Positions 1 to 7,314 of a stretch of DNA of 12,671 nt are shown here, piece after piece. The DNA comes from Candidatus Desantisbacteria bacterium CG1_02_49_89. GTDB lineage: Bacteria > Desantisbacteria > UBA1551. The translations under genes and the position numbers were made by a program. The notes beneath the pieces were generated by a model that was not told the origin of the DNA, searched no databases, and saw only the letters and a list, made by a program, of their open reading frames with translations. Within the stretch, counting starts at the first letter, position 1. Each line of letters begins with the position of its first letter. The stretch covers positions 1 to 12,671 of the forward strand of contig MNUP01000072.1 in assembly GCA_001871075.1 (NCBI GenBank), in the 5' to 3' direction.

Positions 1-2
1 AG

Positions 3-51
3 CCCCTCACCTTTTCCCTCTCCCCATAGGGGAGAGGGCGGGGGTGAGGGG
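3..51. repeat. Perfect interrupted palindrome (dispersed hairpin repeat)
   Basis: CCCCTCACC (3-11) pairs with GGTGAGGGG (43-51), and CCCTCTCCCC (16-25) pairs with GGGGAGAGGG (29-38). A TTTT/CGGG internal loop separates the two stems and the apical loop is the three bases ATA. Both stems are perfect. Palindromes of this C-rich/G-rich type are widespread intergenic repeats in several Gram-negative phyla (from memory). A T-run at 60-66 follows eight bases after the stem, so it could also terminate transcription of whatever gene lies upstream of the window. The hairpin is seen directly; its role is inferred. Confidence 0.85.
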
Positions 52-67
52 TATGGTTATTTTTTTA

Positions 68-146
68 ATCGCTGCGATCTATCCGTTATCGCTGCAATCG
101 TCAGTTGTTCATCACCGTAATCATCAGTTAAAAATCACCGTAATCA
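68..146. repeat. Degenerate tandem direct-repeat array upstream of the first gene
   Basis: Two adjoining 23-base units (101-123 and 124-146) each read TCAGTT, four variable bases, then ATCACCGTAATCA, matching at 19 of 23 positions. Two looser relatives of the second half lie upstream: ATCGCTGCGATC at 68-79 and ATCGCTGCAATCG at 88-100. Spacing between the ATC-starts is 20, 23 and 23 bases, about two helical turns. The array ends 15 bases before the start codon at 162. It may be a stack of operator sites or a decayed minisatellite. No convincing sigma-70 promoter is seen here; a TTGTTC/TTAAAA pair at 105-133 is weak. Confidence 0.7.
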
Positions 147-161
147 AAAAGGTCTTCGAGG

Positions 162-1367
162 ATGAAAAACGATCTCACTGAAAAAGGGATGCTGGTAACC
201 GTATTCTGGTTCCCGATTGTGAATGTGATCATGTACGCAGGTTTGATCTTTTCATTTTTCAGTTCTTTGACCAAACCGAAAGAATTTAAAAAGAAAACCG
301 GGCTGGATTACGCGATCCTATTTTTTTTCCTGATCGTGGCTCTTTCTGTTTTCACGTCTCAGGATAAATTGCTTAGTATTTACGGGCTGGCGGCATTCTG
401 CGCTTACCCGGCGGTTTATTTCCTTTTTTCAAAAAAAATAAACGCGGAAAATATCCCGGGGATCGCAAGAAATGTTTTCTATTCACTTTTGATTGTTTTG
501 GCGATGGCAGTAGTTCAGGTTGTTGCGCCCGGTCCGTTCCTGCTGAAGAATAAGGGGTTTTTCGATTTCCTGGGCCTGGGCTGGGAGAAGGGGCTGAATG
601 CGTGGCCGGGGACAAGGCTTGTGTCAACCCTGGGAAACCCGAATGTCCTGGGCGCTTACCTTATCCTTGTTCTTCCTGTTCTTGCCTGTTTTTTCCTGTA
701 TAAACCGTCTTATAAAACCGGCATTATTTTTATTGCCGGGGCTCTGTGTTTATTTTTTACTTATTCCAGGGCTGCCTGGATCGGTTTTTTTGCCGGTATC
801 CTGACCATAGCTGTAATATCCCGGAGACGGCTGATCGTTTTATTGTGCCTGCTGATGATGATACCTTTCGCCGCCATGCCGGGCCTGAGGAACCGGCTTG
901 TTTCGATTTTCAGGCCTTCTGCGCAATACGGCAATGTGGGCAGGTCTTACGCGTGGCAGGCAAGCATTAATATGATAAAGGCGCATCCTCTGCTGGGCAC
1001 CGGCATAAACACATACTACAGGGTGTATCCCGAATACCAGCCGCCTGGGTCAACCGACAGGTATCCGCATGCGCATAATGTTTTTTTGCAGATCGGAGCT
1101 GAAACAGGGCTGACAGGCTTGATGGCGTTCTGCGTTCTCGTTATACTCTTTTTAAAACTTTCGGTGCAGACCTACAGGAAATACGCGGTGCAGGGAAACG
1201 GGCAGGGGCTGCAATGGCTGGTACTCGGTATAATAGGCTCAACCGCGGGATTTCTTGTCCAGAATATCGGTGACTGCACTTTCGTGAGGGGGCAGATGGG
1301 CGTGATGTTCTGGGCGATGATGGGTATCGTGAAAGGATTTTCCGGAAGTATTGAGGAACAAAAATAA
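162..1367 (+). CDS. O-antigen ligase/polymerase (Wzy_C) family membrane protein, copy 1
   Basis: A 401-residue polytopic inner-membrane protein with about ten to twelve hydrophobic segments. It would either polymerise flipped oligosaccharide units (Wzy role) or transfer finished glycan to a lipid or protein acceptor (WaaL role). Visible family marks are STLGNPNVLGAY (155-166), YSRAAW (201-206), and the large periplasmic-loop signature from HPLLGTGINTYY (275-286) to YPHAHNVFLQIGAETGLTGL (301-320), including His305-Asn306 and several Arg. Length is normal for the family. In-frame stop TAA at 141-143 bars a longer protein; AAAGG at 148-152 lies nine bases before the ATG. A start at Met10 (base 189) is possible. 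It opens the cluster, 11 bases before the Wzz-like gene. Sequence alone cannot separate ligase from polymerase. Confidence 0.87.
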   Translation: MKNDLTEKGMLVTVFWFPIVNVIMYAGLIFSFFSSLTKPKEFKKKTGLDYAILFFFLIVALSVFTSQDKLLSIYGLAAFCAYPAVYFLFSKKINAENIPGIARNVFYSLLIVLAMAVVQVVAPGPFLLKNKGFFDFLGLGWEKGLNAWPGTRLVSTLGNPNVLGAYLILVLPVLACFFLYKPSYKTGIIFIAGALCLFFTYSRAAWIGFFAGILTIAVISRRRLIVLLCLLMMIPFAAMPGLRNRLVSIFRPSAQYGNVGRSYAWQASINMIKAHPLLGTGINTYYRVYPEYQPPGSTDRYPHAHNVFLQIGAETGLTGLMAFCVLVILFLKLSVQTYRKYAVQGNGQGLQWLVLGIIGSTAGFLVQNIGDCTFVRGQMGVMFWAMMGIVKGFSGSIEEQK

Positions 1368-1378
1368 GGAGAGCAGTA

Positions 1379-2080
1379 ATGGAAGAAAAAGAAAAGGGCC
1401 TGGTGGAATATCTGGGTGTGATAAAGAAACGAAAATGGATCCTGGTGATCGCGCTGCTTATTGGTTTTGCGGTTTCGCTGATCAGCGTTATCGCCACGAA
1501 GCCGGTATATCGCGTTGAATCCGCTTTTGAGGTCGGTTTCATCCAGTCCGGATATATCGTGGAGTGTACGAACATGGCGCAGATATGCAGGACCGCGAAT
1601 TTCAGGAACAAGATCAGGGAAACGCTTTCCCTGCCCGCGGGAGAAGACGTGCCGCTGAACGCAAAGTCAAGCGGTCCGGTTATTTACCTTATTAGCAATA
1701 CGCAATTCCCGGAAAGATCGGTAAAAATATTGAATACGGCGATGGATATTATAGTCAGAGAGCATGATGCAATGTATAAAGAGGCGATGAAGCCGTTCCT
1801 GAGCGAGATCGACAGCTACCGCAGGCAGATAGAAACGCTTCGGTCAGGGCAGGACGAAGTTTCGCGCATGTATCTGCTGAACCTTAGGATGCAGCTAAGC
1901 CAGCTCGAAAAGATACTGGCGCCCTACAGGACTACCAGGGTCCTGTCTCCGGCAGCGGTTTCGGAAAAACCGGTAAGACCGCGTCCTTTTACCGATATTG
2001 CCATTGGTTTACTGCTAGGCCTGCTTGCTGGATTATTCGCTGTTTTTTCAAGGGAATACCTGTTCCCGGAGAAGTCCTAA
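1379..2080 (+). CDS. Wzz-like polysaccharide chain-length determinant (no kinase domain)
   Basis: A 233-residue inner-membrane protein of Wzz architecture. It has a short cytoplasmic N-terminus containing VEYLGVIKKRKW (9-20), a transmembrane helix at about 20-40, a periplasmic region with a helical stretch at about 142-180, then a proline-rich entry (EKPVRPRP, about 196-203) and a second helix at about 206-224. Wzz proteins oligomerise and set modal chain length with Wzy. At 233 residues it is on the short side compared with classical Wzz (about 320-340), because the periplasmic region is short. No Walker motifs or tyrosine cluster follow, so it is not a BY-kinase fusion. The Shine-Dalgarno AAGGAGAG (1366-1373) overlaps the previous gene's stop codon, which implies coupling. 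Confidence 0.85.
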   Translation: MEEKEKGLVEYLGVIKKRKWILVIALLIGFAVSLISVIATKPVYRVESAFEVGFIQSGYIVECTNMAQICRTANFRNKIRETLSLPAGEDVPLNAKSSGPVIYLISNTQFPERSVKILNTAMDIIVREHDAMYKEAMKPFLSEIDSYRRQIETLRSGQDEVSRMYLLNLRMQLSQLEKILAPYRTTRVLSPAAVSEKPVRPRPFTDIAIGLLLGLLAGLFAVFSREYLFPEKS

Positions 2081-2085
2081 AAACC

Positions 2086-3585
2086 ATGAAATTAAAATCC
2101 AGTTCCCTGATCAGGGATATATCGCAGACTTTTGTAGTGGAATTGATCGTTCTGGCAGGTTTTGTTGTTATATACAGGATCATTGCGGTAAATTTCGGGT
2201 CCGAAGGGGTAGGGGAGTATTCTCTTATCAAGAGGGTGATCGCTCTTCTCCAGCCGCTTTTGATCCTGGGTTTTACCATAGGGATCCCGAGGTATATCGC
2301 CTTGTGCGGGAGCAAAGAAGAAGCGGTTCCTTACGCACAGGCGGGTTTTGCGTCAGCCCTCATTTTTGTTATTTTATTACTGCTGTTGTTAAATGCCTTC
2401 GGCGGTTTTTTTTCGAAGATATTTTTCGGCAGCACCTCTTACGCACACCTTGTTTTTCCATTTTCTGTGCTGATGTTCGGGCTTTCGCTGCATGTGCTTG
2501 TTTATTCGTATTTCCGCGGAAACATGCATGTCAGGTCGTTTAACTCGCTCCAGACGATCAATCTTGCAGTTGCTCCGGTAGCGATCCTCGCATTCTCCGG
2601 GAACGTGACACTTGCCCGCCTTGTTATGCTGATGGGGATAAGCACGGCAGTTATTTCCGTGATATTCATGATTCCTTTCGCGGGGCGGCTTTTTATGCCG
2701 CCGGGGAAAAAAGTGCTGGGCAGATCCCTCAGGGAATTACTTATTTACAGCCTGCCGCGGGTGCCGGGAGAATTTGCAATGGCAGGGCTTTTTTCTTTAA
2801 GCCCGGTTCTTGCGGTCCATTTCGCTTCTATGCGGGATGCGGGATACCTTGCGGTAAGCCAGAGCCTGGTAACCGGAATATGCGGGATGGCAGCGCCGCT
2901 TGGCATAATCCTTCTGCCAAAGGTGAGCAGCCTGGCAGGGCAGGGCAAGCAGGAAAGGATAAGCGAAGGCATAGGCCTGGTCAACGGTGCTGTTTTTCAA
3001 TTTTCCATCTTCCTGTTCTTCCAGCTCATAATATTCACAGATGCCATTATAATGCACTGGCTGGGCCCCGGATTCGCGGGCGCAACCTGCGTTTTTCAGA
3101 TAGCGCTGATATCCGTATTCTTTTACATGTATTACATATCGATGCGCAGTATCCTGGACGCGGTGCTTGTAAAACCCGTCAATACGTTCAATATTTTCCT
3201 GTCGCTGGGCCTGCTCCTGGGTTTGACGGCGGTATTGCTGATCTTTTGCCGTAGGTCAATTCCGGCTATTATAAGCATAAGCATAGCGTTCGCCGCGGGC
3301 CTTGTGCTCCTGGGTATACTTACTTATGCGTCTGTCAGGAAGCTGTATCCCGATAACCATCGGAAAGACATGGGATATATATCCGCCGCTTTGATCATTA
3401 ACCTGCCAATAGCCTTTATTGCCTTTGTTCTAAAGAAGGTTGTCAGCCCAAAACTCATATACCTTTTGTTTTTTGAGATGGCGGCCTGTGTTGCTTATTT
3501 TAGCTTGCTGTGGTTATTCAAAACCGAATGGATAAGGAGGGTATTCGGCAACATGACTGAAAAAACCGGAGCTGAACAGGTATGA
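2086..3585 (+). CDS. wzx: Wzx-type lipid-linked oligosaccharide flippase (MOP superfamily)
   Basis: A 499-residue, almost wholly hydrophobic protein with about 12-14 predicted membrane helices, the usual size for Polysacc_synt/MurJ-like flippases. It should move undecaprenyl-diphosphate-linked repeat units from the cytoplasmic to the periplasmic face. Family-like stretches are FGSEGVGEYSLIKRV (37-51) after helix 1, YSYFRGN (140-146), YSLPRVPGEFA (221-231, the repeat of the fold) and RDAGYLAVSQSL (250-261), a counterpart of the usual 'G.Y..A..L' element. It sits five bases after the Wzz-like stop; GGAGAAG (2069-2075) inside the previous gene is the likely ribosome site. It overlaps the next gene by four bases (ATGA). 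A T8 run near 2406 lies in frame and is intact. Confidence 0.92.
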   Translation: MKLKSSSLIRDISQTFVVELIVLAGFVVIYRIIAVNFGSEGVGEYSLIKRVIALLQPLLILGFTIGIPRYIALCGSKEEAVPYAQAGFASALIFVILLLLLLNAFGGFFSKIFFGSTSYAHLVFPFSVLMFGLSLHVLVYSYFRGNMHVRSFNSLQTINLAVAPVAILAFSGNVTLARLVMLMGISTAVISVIFMIPFAGRLFMPPGKKVLGRSLRELLIYSLPRVPGEFAMAGLFSLSPVLAVHFASMRDAGYLAVSQSLVTGICGMAAPLGIILLPKVSSLAGQGKQERISEGIGLVNGAVFQFSIFLFFQLIIFTDAIIMHWLGPGFAGATCVFQIALISVFFYMYYISMRSILDAVLVKPVNTFNIFLSLGLLLGLTAVLLIFCRRSIPAIISISIAFAAGLVLLGILTYASVRKLYPDNHRKDMGYISAALIINLPIAFIAFVLKKVVSPKLIYLLFFEMAACVAYFSLLWLFKTEWIRRVFGNMTEKTGAEQV

Positions 3586-4712
3586 TCGCAAAAATCTTTC
3601 TTTCTCTTCTGCCTTTAGCGATCCTGGGCATAACACCACGATCGTGGACAGCATCCGTGATCGGAACTGCCGGATACTGCCTTGCGGCATTCGTTTCATC
3701 GGTTTCCGGCCAAAACGGCAAAAGATCCGAAGGCCTTTCCTGGGTTTATGTTTCCGCGATCGGTATTTTTCTACTGGCAGAGATGCTTTTTAATCCTTCA
3801 ATGAACGGCTACGGCACGGAAAAAGGATTCTACTTCCTGCTTATAGTGCTTCCTTTCAGCTTGGCTGCAAGCAGGCTTGTAAGGGCTCCCGAGGATTTCC
3901 GCTTTGTAATGCTTGGTTTCCTGCCGCTTGGCTTGGTCCTCGCGCTGATGACGGTTGTCCTGAACCGTCCTATTCTTGGAATATCCCGGTATTCCTGGAC
4001 AGGTAATTTATGTGCCATAAGCGCGGTCATCCTGCTGCAGTTCAAGATCATAAAGAACAAGATGATTGCCTTTTTGCTTTTTTTACTTTCCTCGGCAGGA
4101 GTCGCGGTCTCCGCGTCAAAACAGGCGGCCGTCATGCTTGTTGCCGGATTTGCCGCCACGCTTCTATTCAATTGCTTTGATCTTAAAAGAAGAAAAAAAG
4201 ATATTCTTATCCTGTCCGCGATCGTCCTGGTACTGGTTTTCTTCTGGAACCAGTTTACCGGCCTGCCGGTGATGCATCACCTGATGGGCAGGATCCAGCA
4301 CAGTATGCGGTTTGACGACCGCGTCCTGATGCTTCCTGCTGCCTGGAACGGGTTCCTGGCATCTCCCTTTGCGGGTATAGGGATAGGTAATTACGCAGAA
4401 ATATATACGGATTTTTCATACTTTTACCCCCATAATATATTCTTGGAGATCCTGTGCGAATTCGGAGCGGCTGGAATGATCATATTTTTCCTGCCGATAA
4501 TTTTGCTCTGCGTTTTCCTGATTTCAAAATGGTCAAAGACCGGGAATGATTATTACAGGTACCTTTTTCTTTTTTTTCTTTGTTTTCTTGTGGTAGCAAA
4601 CTTCGGCGGAGATTTTCAGAGCAATAGGGGAGTATGGGTTTTTGGCATAATGATGTTCGGTTTCCTGTCTTTTCCTAAATACGCAGGTAATAATACACAA
4701 GATGGAAGATAA
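3582..4712 (+). CDS. O-antigen polymerase/ligase (Wzy_C) family membrane protein, copy 2
   Basis: A 376-residue polytopic membrane protein with about ten or more hydrophobic segments. The diagnostic periplasmic-loop region runs from SPFAGIGIGNYAEIY (261-275) to YPHNIFLEILCEFGAAGM (282-299) with His284-Asn285. The C-terminal GGDFQSNRGVWVFG (342-355) resembles GDCTFVRGQMGVMFW in the first Wzy_C-family protein of this cluster, supporting a shared fold. The start overlaps the flippase stop by four bases, a classic translational-coupling arrangement, and the gene overlaps the GT2 gene by eleven bases. Being embedded between flippase and glycosyltransferase makes it the better candidate for the Wzy polymerase of this locus, leaving the first copy as possible ligase. 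That assignment is inferred. Confidence 0.86.
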   Translation: MIAKIFLSLLPLAILGITPRSWTASVIGTAGYCLAAFVSSVSGQNGKRSEGLSWVYVSAIGIFLLAEMLFNPSMNGYGTEKGFYFLLIVLPFSLAASRLVRAPEDFRFVMLGFLPLGLVLALMTVVLNRPILGISRYSWTGNLCAISAVILLQFKIIKNKMIAFLLFLLSSAGVAVSASKQAAVMLVAGFAATLLFNCFDLKRRKKDILILSAIVLVLVFFWNQFTGLPVMHHLMGRIQHSMRFDDRVLMLPAAWNGFLASPFAGIGIGNYAEIYTDFSYFYPHNIFLEILCEFGAAGMIIFFLPIILLCVFLISKWSKTGNDYYRYLFLFFLCFLVVANFGGDFQSNRGVWVFGIMMFGFLSFPKYAGNNTQDGR

Positions 4713-5715
4713 AAAGCCGTTCGTTTCGGTGATCATTCCCTGCAGGAATGAAAAAGAATTCATAAGAGATTGCCTGGAATCCATTATTGCCCAGGACTAT
4801 CCAAAGGATAATCTTGAGTTTTTGGTTGTTGATGGCATGAGCGAAGACGGGACACGTGACATAATCAGGCAGTTTTCATGCCGGCATCCTTTTATCAAAC
4901 TCATAGACAATCCGAGAAGAATTACCCCCTGTGCATTTAATACAGGTATTAAAAATGCAAGCGGTGAAGTAATTATAAGAATGGACGCGCACGCTGTTTA
5001 TAAAGAGGATTATATTTCAAAGTGCGTAAAATACTTATTTGAATACAGAGCGGACAACGTCGGCGGTGTGCTTGTAACCAGGCAGAGAGAAGACAGCTTT
5101 ATCGGTAGGGCAATAGCACGGGCTTTGTCAAATAGTTTTGGGGTTGGCAACTCCATTTTCAGGACGGGCGCGGAAAAACCTGTATGGGTTGATACGGTTT
5201 TCGGAGGTTGTTACAAAAAGGAAATTTTTGATAAAGTCGGACTTTTTAACGAAGACCTGATTTTCAGCCAGGATATAGACTTTAATCAAAGGTTGAAAAG
5301 AGCAGGGGGCAGAATATTGCTTCATCCTGATATAAAAAGTTATTATTATGCAAGATCCAGATTTATGGATTTCTGCAGGTATAATTTTAAAAACGGAGTA
5401 TGGATCACGTATCCATTAAAATTTGTAAAAACATTTCCTTTCTCATTAAGGCATATTATCCCGCTTATTTTTGCATCAAGCCTTATTATTCTGGCTGCAC
5501 TGTCGCCTTTTTTTGTATTTTTTTTCTGGTTGTTTATATGTATATCAGGATTTTATTTTGTCATAAATATTTTTTTCTCAGCGAAAATAGCCATGAATGA
5601 ATCTGATTTTCGATATTTATTTATTATGCCCGTAGTATTTTTTTCACTTCATTTCCTATACGGATTAGGTTCTATCTGGGGAATAATAAAATTGCCGGGG
5701 AGACAGCGTGGTTGA
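4702..5715 (+). CDS. GT2 family glycosyltransferase, ExoA-like, with C-terminal membrane segments
   Basis: A 337-residue GT-A-fold glycosyltransferase that would add a sugar from a nucleotide donor to the growing lipid-linked unit at the cytoplasmic membrane face. Seen: FVSVIIPCRNE (7-17), nucleotide-site LVVDGMSEDGT (41-51), metal site MDAHAVY (94-100, a D-x-H form of DxD), VFGGCYKK (166-173), and acceptor/catalytic SQDIDFNQRLKRAGGRI (189-205). Hydrophobic segments at about 250-295 and 303-327 anchor the C-terminus. The overall pattern resembles succinoglycan ExoA-type enzymes. The donor and acceptor sugars cannot be told. The gene is clearly richer in A+T than those before it, with some 60-base rows near 20-33% GC, suggesting a separate origin. 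Its last eight bases overlap the methyltransferase gene. Confidence 0.9.
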   Translation: MEDKKPFVSVIIPCRNEKEFIRDCLESIIAQDYPKDNLEFLVVDGMSEDGTRDIIRQFSCRHPFIKLIDNPRRITPCAFNTGIKNASGEVIIRMDAHAVYKEDYISKCVKYLFEYRADNVGGVLVTRQREDSFIGRAIARALSNSFGVGNSIFRTGAEKPVWVDTVFGGCYKKEIFDKVGLFNEDLIFSQDIDFNQRLKRAGGRILLHPDIKSYYYARSRFMDFCRYNFKNGVWITYPLKFVKTFPFSLRHIIPLIFASSLIILAALSPFFVFFFWLFICISGFYFVINIFFSAKIAMNESDFRYLFIMPVVFFSLHFLYGLGSIWGIIKLPGRQRG

Positions 5716-6490
5716 TCCAAGAAAGCAAGATGAGGCCGAGTTTCACGACAAACTTAGAAATGAATCGCTCAAGTATGAAGATGGCAAATACAGATATCTG
5801 ACATCAAATAGAAAATATTATTCGGTTGTCCGCAGATCCAGGGATTTTACCCGTGAGTGGCTTAAAAAGAGATGCCGCGGCAGAAAAGGTCTTGATTACT
5901 GCTGCGGGAACGGCGAAAATAATATTTTTATGGCAAAGAACGGCGCGGAGAGCATGGGTATTGACATTTCAGGTATTTCGGTTGAAAACTGCAAGAAGCA
6001 TGCTTTTGAAGAGGGAGTGGGCGATAAAGCCTCTTTTCTGGTGATGGACGCGGAAAACATGAAGTTTGAAAACGATAGTTTCGATGTCGTTATCTGCAGC
6101 GGAGTGCTTCATCATCTTGATATAGAAAAAGCTTTCAGGGAACTGTCCAGAGTTCTAAAACCCGAAGGGGAAATCATCTGCATCGAGCCGCTTGTATACA
6201 ACCCGCTGTTTCAGTTATACAGGAGAATAACTCCGCAGTTGAGAACCAAATGGGAGACGGAGCACATTCTCACGCTGAATGACCTGGAAAAAGCAAAGAA
6301 ATACTTCGGGAAAATAAACACAAGTTTCTACCACCTTTTTACGCTTCTTGCAGTGCCTTTCAGGAACAGCAGATTTTTTGACCCGATCCTTAGACTGCTG
6401 GAAGCAGCGGATTCAGTGGCAATGAAGCTGCCGCTCGTGCAGCTGATGGCGTGGCAGATGGTTTTCATACTTTCAAAACCTTTAAAATGA
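5708..6490 (+). CDS. Class I SAM-dependent methyltransferase
   Basis: A 260-residue Rossmann-fold methyltransferase. Motif I is GLDYCCGNGENN (61-72), with CCGNGE in place of the usual GCGTG; the acidic SAM-ribose residue lies in GIDIS (84-88); motif II/III regions are MDAENMKF (113-120) and FDVVICSGVLHHL (125-137); then RVLKPEGEIICIEP (148-161). This is the Methyltransf_11 pattern. The 'QDEAEFHD' N-terminus (7-14) is typical of methyltransferases found among glycan genes. The start is GTG at 5708, preceded by GGGGAG (5697-5702) at five-base spacing and overlapping the GT2 gene by eight bases. It probably O- or N-methylates a sugar of the repeat unit, or the chain end. A lipid or quinone substrate cannot be excluded. 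Confidence 0.88.
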   Translation: MVDPRKQDEAEFHDKLRNESLKYEDGKYRYLTSNRKYYSVVRRSRDFTREWLKKRCRGRKGLDYCCGNGENNIFMAKNGAESMGIDISGISVENCKKHAFEEGVGDKASFLVMDAENMKFENDSFDVVICSGVLHHLDIEKAFRELSRVLKPEGEIICIEPLVYNPLFQLYRRITPQLRTKWETEHILTLNDLEKAKKYFGKINTSFYHLFTLLAVPFRNSRFFDPILRLLEAADSVAMKLPLVQLMAWQMVFILSKPLK

Positions 6491-6500
6491 CCACCAGTAT

Positions 6501-6621
6501 GTCATTGCGAGCCCTAAGGGCGCGGCAATCCAGATACGAGATTGCTTCGCTATCGCTCGCAACGACGGATTGTCCCGAAGGGATCCCTTTGGGACTTCGT
6601 CGCTTCTCTCCCCGCAATGAC
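6501..6621. repeat. Palindromic MITE-like intergenic repeat element (121 bases)
   Basis: Ends are the inverted repeats GTCATTGCG (6501-6509) and CGCAATGAC (6613-6621). Inside are GCAATC (6525-6530) pairing with GATTGC (6540-6545), and a near-perfect 24-base palindrome (6572-6595) containing GTCCCGAAGGGA next to TCCCTTTGGGAC. No start-to-stop reading frame here has coding character. The outer sequence is the well-known dispersed type beginning GTCATTGCGAG, seen in many environmental bacterial genomes (from memory). No target-site duplication is evident. It fills most of the 176-base gap between the methyltransferase and the sugar-phosphate transferase. The remaining 45 bases (6622-6666) are plain AT-rich leader. 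Confidence 0.85.
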
Positions 6622-6666
6622 AGAAAAGGCATTTATGTCGCAAGGTTTCATTAATTATAGGTTAAA

Positions 6667-7263
6667 ATGTTAAAGCGACTGTTTGATATAATTGTTTCTG
6701 CTGCGGGAATCCTGTTGCTTTCACCTTTCTTTGTGATTACCGCAGCAATAATAAAACTGGATTCAAAAGGGCCTGTTTTTTACAGGGGTGTGAGGGTAGG
6801 CAGGAAAGGTAAATTGTTTAAAATTTACAAGTTCAGGACTATGGTAGCAGATGCCGATAGGATCGGAGGTTCTTCGACGCCTGAAGATGATCCGAGGGTC
6901 ACGAGGATCGGAGGAATGCTCAGGAAATTCAAGCTGGACGAACTGCCCCAGCTTCTTAACGTGCTTGAGGGCGATATGAGCTTTGTGGGACCCAGGCCGG
7001 AGGTTTCATTTTATGTCAACATGTTCAAAGAAGAGGAAAAAGTAATCCTTAATGTAAAACCAGGTATTACTGATTGGGCTTCATTGTGGAATTCAAATGA
7101 AGGTGCGGTTCTTGCCGGAAGTTCTGATCCAGAAAAAATTTATATGGAAAAAATAAGACCAGAAAAAATAAAGTTGCAGTTAAAATACATTAAGGAACAA
7201 TCATTCAGTGTAGATCTGAAAATAATATTTTTAACGCTAAGAAAAATCGTATTTAGAATATAA
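6667..7263 (+). CDS. Small monotopic sugar-phosphate transferase initiating lipid-linked glycan synthesis (PglC-like)
   Basis: A 198-residue bacterial sugar transferase of the minimal monoPGT type. It lacks the N-terminal CoA-binding/transmembrane half found in WbaP/WcaJ. It would move a sugar-1-phosphate from a UDP-sugar to undecaprenyl phosphate, the first committed step. Seen: KRLFDIIVS (3-11) leading into the re-entrant hydrophobic helix (to about 30), GPVFYRGVRVGRKGKLFKIY (35-54) and KFRTM (55-59), the catalytic Asp-Glu pair in KLDELPQL (89-96; D91, E92), GDMSFVGPRPE (102-112) and KPGITDWASLW (131-141). Size matches PglC (about 200). The ribosome site is weak (AGG at 6659-6661). It follows a repeat element, so it may be transcribed apart from the upstream genes. 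Its A+T-rich 3' end resembles the GT2 gene. Confidence 0.93.
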   Translation: MLKRLFDIIVSAAGILLLSPFFVITAAIIKLDSKGPVFYRGVRVGRKGKLFKIYKFRTMVADADRIGGSSTPEDDPRVTRIGGMLRKFKLDELPQLLNVLEGDMSFVGPRPEVSFYVNMFKEEEKVILNVKPGITDWASLWNSNEGAVLAGSSDPEKIYMEKIRPEKIKLQLKYIKEQSFSVDLKIIFLTLRKIVFRI

Positions 7264-7284
7264 GTCTGCAGTCAATTATGCAAT
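7263..7284. repeat. Left copy of short direct repeat bracketing the E1 gene pair
   Basis: AGTCTGCA (7263-7270), then GTC, AAT and TATGCAAT (7277-7284). It begins on the last base of the sugar-transferase stop codon. The right copy at 9292-9310 has the same two eight-base blocks, one substitution and lacks the AAT. The two copies lie either side of the E1-alpha/E1-beta genes and nothing else. Confidence 0.7.
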
Positions 7285-7314
7285 TGTTTGAATTTTTATT
7301 GTTTAACTTATAAT
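7284..7314 (+). promoter_or_regulatory. Possible sigma-70-type promoter before the E1 pair
   Basis: The 64-base AT-rich gap holds a perfect TATAAT (7309-7314). Candidate -35 boxes are TTGTTT (7284-7289, 19-base spacer) or TTGAAT (7288-7293, 15-base spacer); neither spacing is ideal. Predicted initiation near 7321 would leave only about seven bases before the ATG at 7328 and would fall at the GGGAG ribosome site, so the transcript would be nearly leaderless. A direct repeat ATTGTTT (7283-7289 and 7299-7305) overlaps the box. Confidence 0.3.

Noticed and set aside
1141-1611. 156-codon minus-strand open frame
   Set aside because: It is antisense to the end of the first Wzy_C-family gene and the start of the Wzz-like gene, both of which show clear family motifs. 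Its product has no recognisable domain.
1379-2080. Wzc-like BY-kinase as an alternative call for the chain-length gene
   Set aside because: The protein ends right after the second membrane helix. There are no Walker motifs or C-terminal tyrosine cluster here or in the next gene.
2405-2412. T8 run in the flippase gene and A8 run near 9971 in DegT as phase-variation tracts
   Set aside because: Both are in frame and short, in a window with many T and A runs. Nothing indicates length variation.
2025-2543. 172-codon plus-strand frame overlapping the flippase
   Set aside because: It is a frame-shifted reading of the flippase start, rich in Arg/Cys/Phe with no motifs. The flippase frame is intact.
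6451-6654. Open frame of 67 codons on the plus strand through the intergenic repeat
   Set aside because: It overlaps the methyltransferase end and reads through the palindromic element. It has no ribosome site and a low-complexity product typical of translated repeats.
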